The notes under the pieces were generated by a model. It was not told the origin of the DNA, ran no database searches, and saw only the letters and a list, made by a program, of their open reading frames with translations. Below are positions 6,300-7,309 of a DNA stretch of 7,309 nt, one piece after another. The DNA is from Clostridiaceae bacterium. GTDB taxonomy: Bacteria > Bacillota > Clostridia > Oscillospirales > Acutalibacteraceae. The position numbers and the translations under genes were made by a program. Location of the stretch: NCBI GenBank assembly GCA_016292455.1, contig JAEDIL010000093.1, forward strand, positions 1-7,309. The letters run 5' to 3'. Every line of letters starts with the position of its first letter. Positions within the stretch are counted from its first letter, which is position 1.

Positions 6300-6890
6300 A
6301 TGAAAATCAGAGGCGCACTTTTTGCACTTTCGGCAGCCGCAGGTACATTCGCCCTTTGTGAGGCAAAAGCAAAAAACGGCAACCTTGACTGTGAGCCTGA
6401 CTTCCTTTTGATTCTGGGCTGTCGGGTCAGGGGCAGTGAACCGGAGCAAACGCTGCTTATGCGCGCCAAGGCGGCGGCAGACTTTTTGAACCGCCACAAA
6501 AACACGGTTGCAATCTGTTGCGGCGGAATTGTTCACGCTGACCAGACGGTGAGCGAGGCGGCTGCAATTGAAAAAATACTGACCGTAAGCGGAATAGAAA
6601 AGGAACGGATCCTGCTTGAAGACAAGTCGCAGACAACGTTTGAAAACTTCCTCAACGCAAAGGCAATCATTGATTCTATCAATCTTCAAAAGCAGCCCGT
6701 TGTTGCTTTCCTTTCAAGCGAATTTCATCTTATGCGCGCTTCTTTCATTGCGTCTCTGTGCAAGGTGAAGGTCAAAAGTGTTCCCGCGCCCTCTCCGAAG
6801 AAACTGCTCGCCAAAAACTATGTCAGAGAAGCACTCGTTTTTCCGCTCCTCTTTCAGGAATATTTCAGCAAAGGAATGAACAAAAAATGA
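6300..6890 (+). CDS. DUF218 (YdcF/SanA/ElyC-like) family protein
   Basis: A 196-residue protein with the DUF218 fold. The biochemical activity of this family is unsettled. In E. coli, members SanA and ElyC are linked to envelope barrier function and peptidoglycan or lipid-carrier metabolism. A hydrophobic N-terminus (about residues 6-20) with basic residues before it suggests a signal anchor. No proper lipobox is present. The domain spans about residues 34-150, with L36-L-I-L-G-C-R-V-R-G-S-E-P-48, then C73-C-G-G (normally S-G-G), the S85-E-A motif, E107-DKSQTTFENFLNAK-121, and S139-S-E-F-H-L-M-R-A-147. The start is supported by GGAG at 6288-6291, eight bases before the ATG. It is transcribed divergently from glmS and overlaps the next gene by ATGA, so the two are translationally coupled. 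The first Cys of the C-C-G-G motif, where Ser is usual, is a small oddity. Confidence 0.85.
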   Translation: MKIRGALFALSAAAGTFALCEAKAKNGNLDCEPDFLLILGCRVRGSEPEQTLLMRAKAAADFLNRHKNTVAICCGGIVHADQTVSEAAAIEKILTVSGIEKERILLEDKSQTTFENFLNAKAIIDSINLQKQPVVAFLSSEFHLMRASFIASLCKVKVKSVPAPSPKKLLAKNYVREALVFPLLFQEYFSKGMNKK

Positions 6891-7288
6891 GCAACGTTCA
6901 ACTCAAAGCCTATAAAGTCAGCAGAATAAAATTCAACAACATCGTCAACGGAACGGTTCAGCTCTGTTTCAGCAACACCGTTTCCCACAACGTCAGATAT
7001 ACGCCGGATTCCACCTGCGAAGCAACGCTCTGCATTGAGGTTCTGGACAAAAAGCAACCGGACGTTCTGAACATCAGCATTGAACTTAAAGGTATTTTTC
7101 AAATCAAGAAGAACGTTGAAAAGGAATTCATTCACGTTGACACCTTCAAGGAGCTGTTCCCCATCGGAAAAGCCCTGATCACAACAATTACGGCAAACGC
7201 CGGAATCAAACCGATTATTATTGAAAACATCGACATTGAAGAGCAGGAAATATATCGCATGGAAATGAACAGAAAGCCCGAAGACTGA
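6887..7288 (+). CDS. SecB-like chaperone protein
   Basis: A 133-residue cytoplasmic protein whose layout matches the SecB family, chaperones that keep client proteins unfolded for export or, in toxin-antitoxin-chaperone systems, stabilise antitoxins. An N-terminal strand L6-KAYKVSRIKF-16 corresponds to the SecB opening strand. The central strands end in K68-G-I-F-Q-I-73, like the SecB G-I-F-x-I segment. L90-F-P-I-G-K-A-L-I-T-T-I-T matches the SecB L-F-P-x-x-R-x-x-I helix, and I107-KPIIIENIDIE-118 matches the region that in SecB reads P-x-L-N-L-x-P-V-N-F. The acidic tail is short. The start is the ATG at 6887, overlapping the previous stop as ATGA, with AAGGA at 6871-6875. An in-frame ATG further upstream (6758) only reads the DUF218 gene in another frame. 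It has no toxin or antitoxin gene next to it within the window. The family call rests on recognised motifs, not an alignment. Confidence 0.7.
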   Translation: MSNVQLKAYKVSRIKFNNIVNGTVQLCFSNTVSHNVRYTPDSTCEATLCIEVLDKKQPDVLNISIELKGIFQIKKNVEKEFIHVDTFKELFPIGKALITTITANAGIKPIIIENIDIEEQEIYRMEMNRKPED

Positions 7289-7309
7289 TTTTCCCTGTGA
7301 GTTCAGAAA

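Noticed and set aside
6758..6886. Upstream in-frame extension of the SecB-like gene to an ATG at 6758
   Set aside because: It reads the DUF218 coding sequence in another frame. The ATGA overlap start at 6887 with AAGGA upstream fits the SecB family length.
6887..7309. A toxin-antitoxin-chaperone module around the SecB-like gene
   Set aside because: No toxin or antitoxin gene is next to it in the window. Only 21 bases remain after its stop, so a downstream partner cannot be excluded but is not supported.

Overview
The window looks like chromosomal DNA of a low-to-medium GC, Gram-positive-type anaerobe. A member of the Clostridia, perhaps near the Oscillospiraceae/Ruminococcaceae, is the best guess. 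This rests on the strong GGAGG-type ribosome binding sites, the AT-rich housekeeping promoters, a GlmS with Bacillota-style C-terminal wording, and an Mrp protein with an N-terminal cysteine cluster. The assignment is an inference from style; no rRNA or marker tree is available. The window is densely coded, with no stretch over 300 bases lacking a gene. No tRNA, rRNA, CRISPR array, transposon or prophage gene is visible.

Layout. Positions 125-1480 (+) encode a MATE-family multidrug/Na+ antiporter. After a 190-base gap with a recognisable promoter come an Mrp/NBP35-type Fe-S cluster carrier ATPase (1671-2480, +) and a membrane-anchored protein of unknown function (2546-3640, +), probably co-transcribed. 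A perfect 19-bp inverted repeat (3654-3695) separates this rightward group from a leftward group, and probably terminates transcription from both sides. The leftward group is glmS (4318-6144, -) followed by a family I inorganic pyrophosphatase (3717-4250, -), which also appears to have its own promoter. From a compact divergent promoter region (6145-6299), a rightward pair is transcribed: a DUF218 (SanA/ElyC/YdcF) envelope protein (6300-6890) and, overlapping it by ATGA, a small SecB-like chaperone (6887-7288).

How the genes may work together. GlmS makes glucosamine-6-phosphate for peptidoglycan precursors. Pyrophosphatase pulls forward pyrophosphate-releasing reactions, including UDP-GlcNAc synthesis. 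DUF218 proteins of the SanA/ElyC type are linked to envelope integrity in other bacteria. A cell-envelope theme in 3.7-7.3 kb is therefore plausible but unproven. The most unusual items are the SecB-like gene translationally coupled to a DUF218 gene, the unknown membrane protein with four 11-12-residue repeats next to mrp, and the apparent absence of a glmS ribozyme upstream of glmS. I see no clear evidence of a wholly new multi-gene system.
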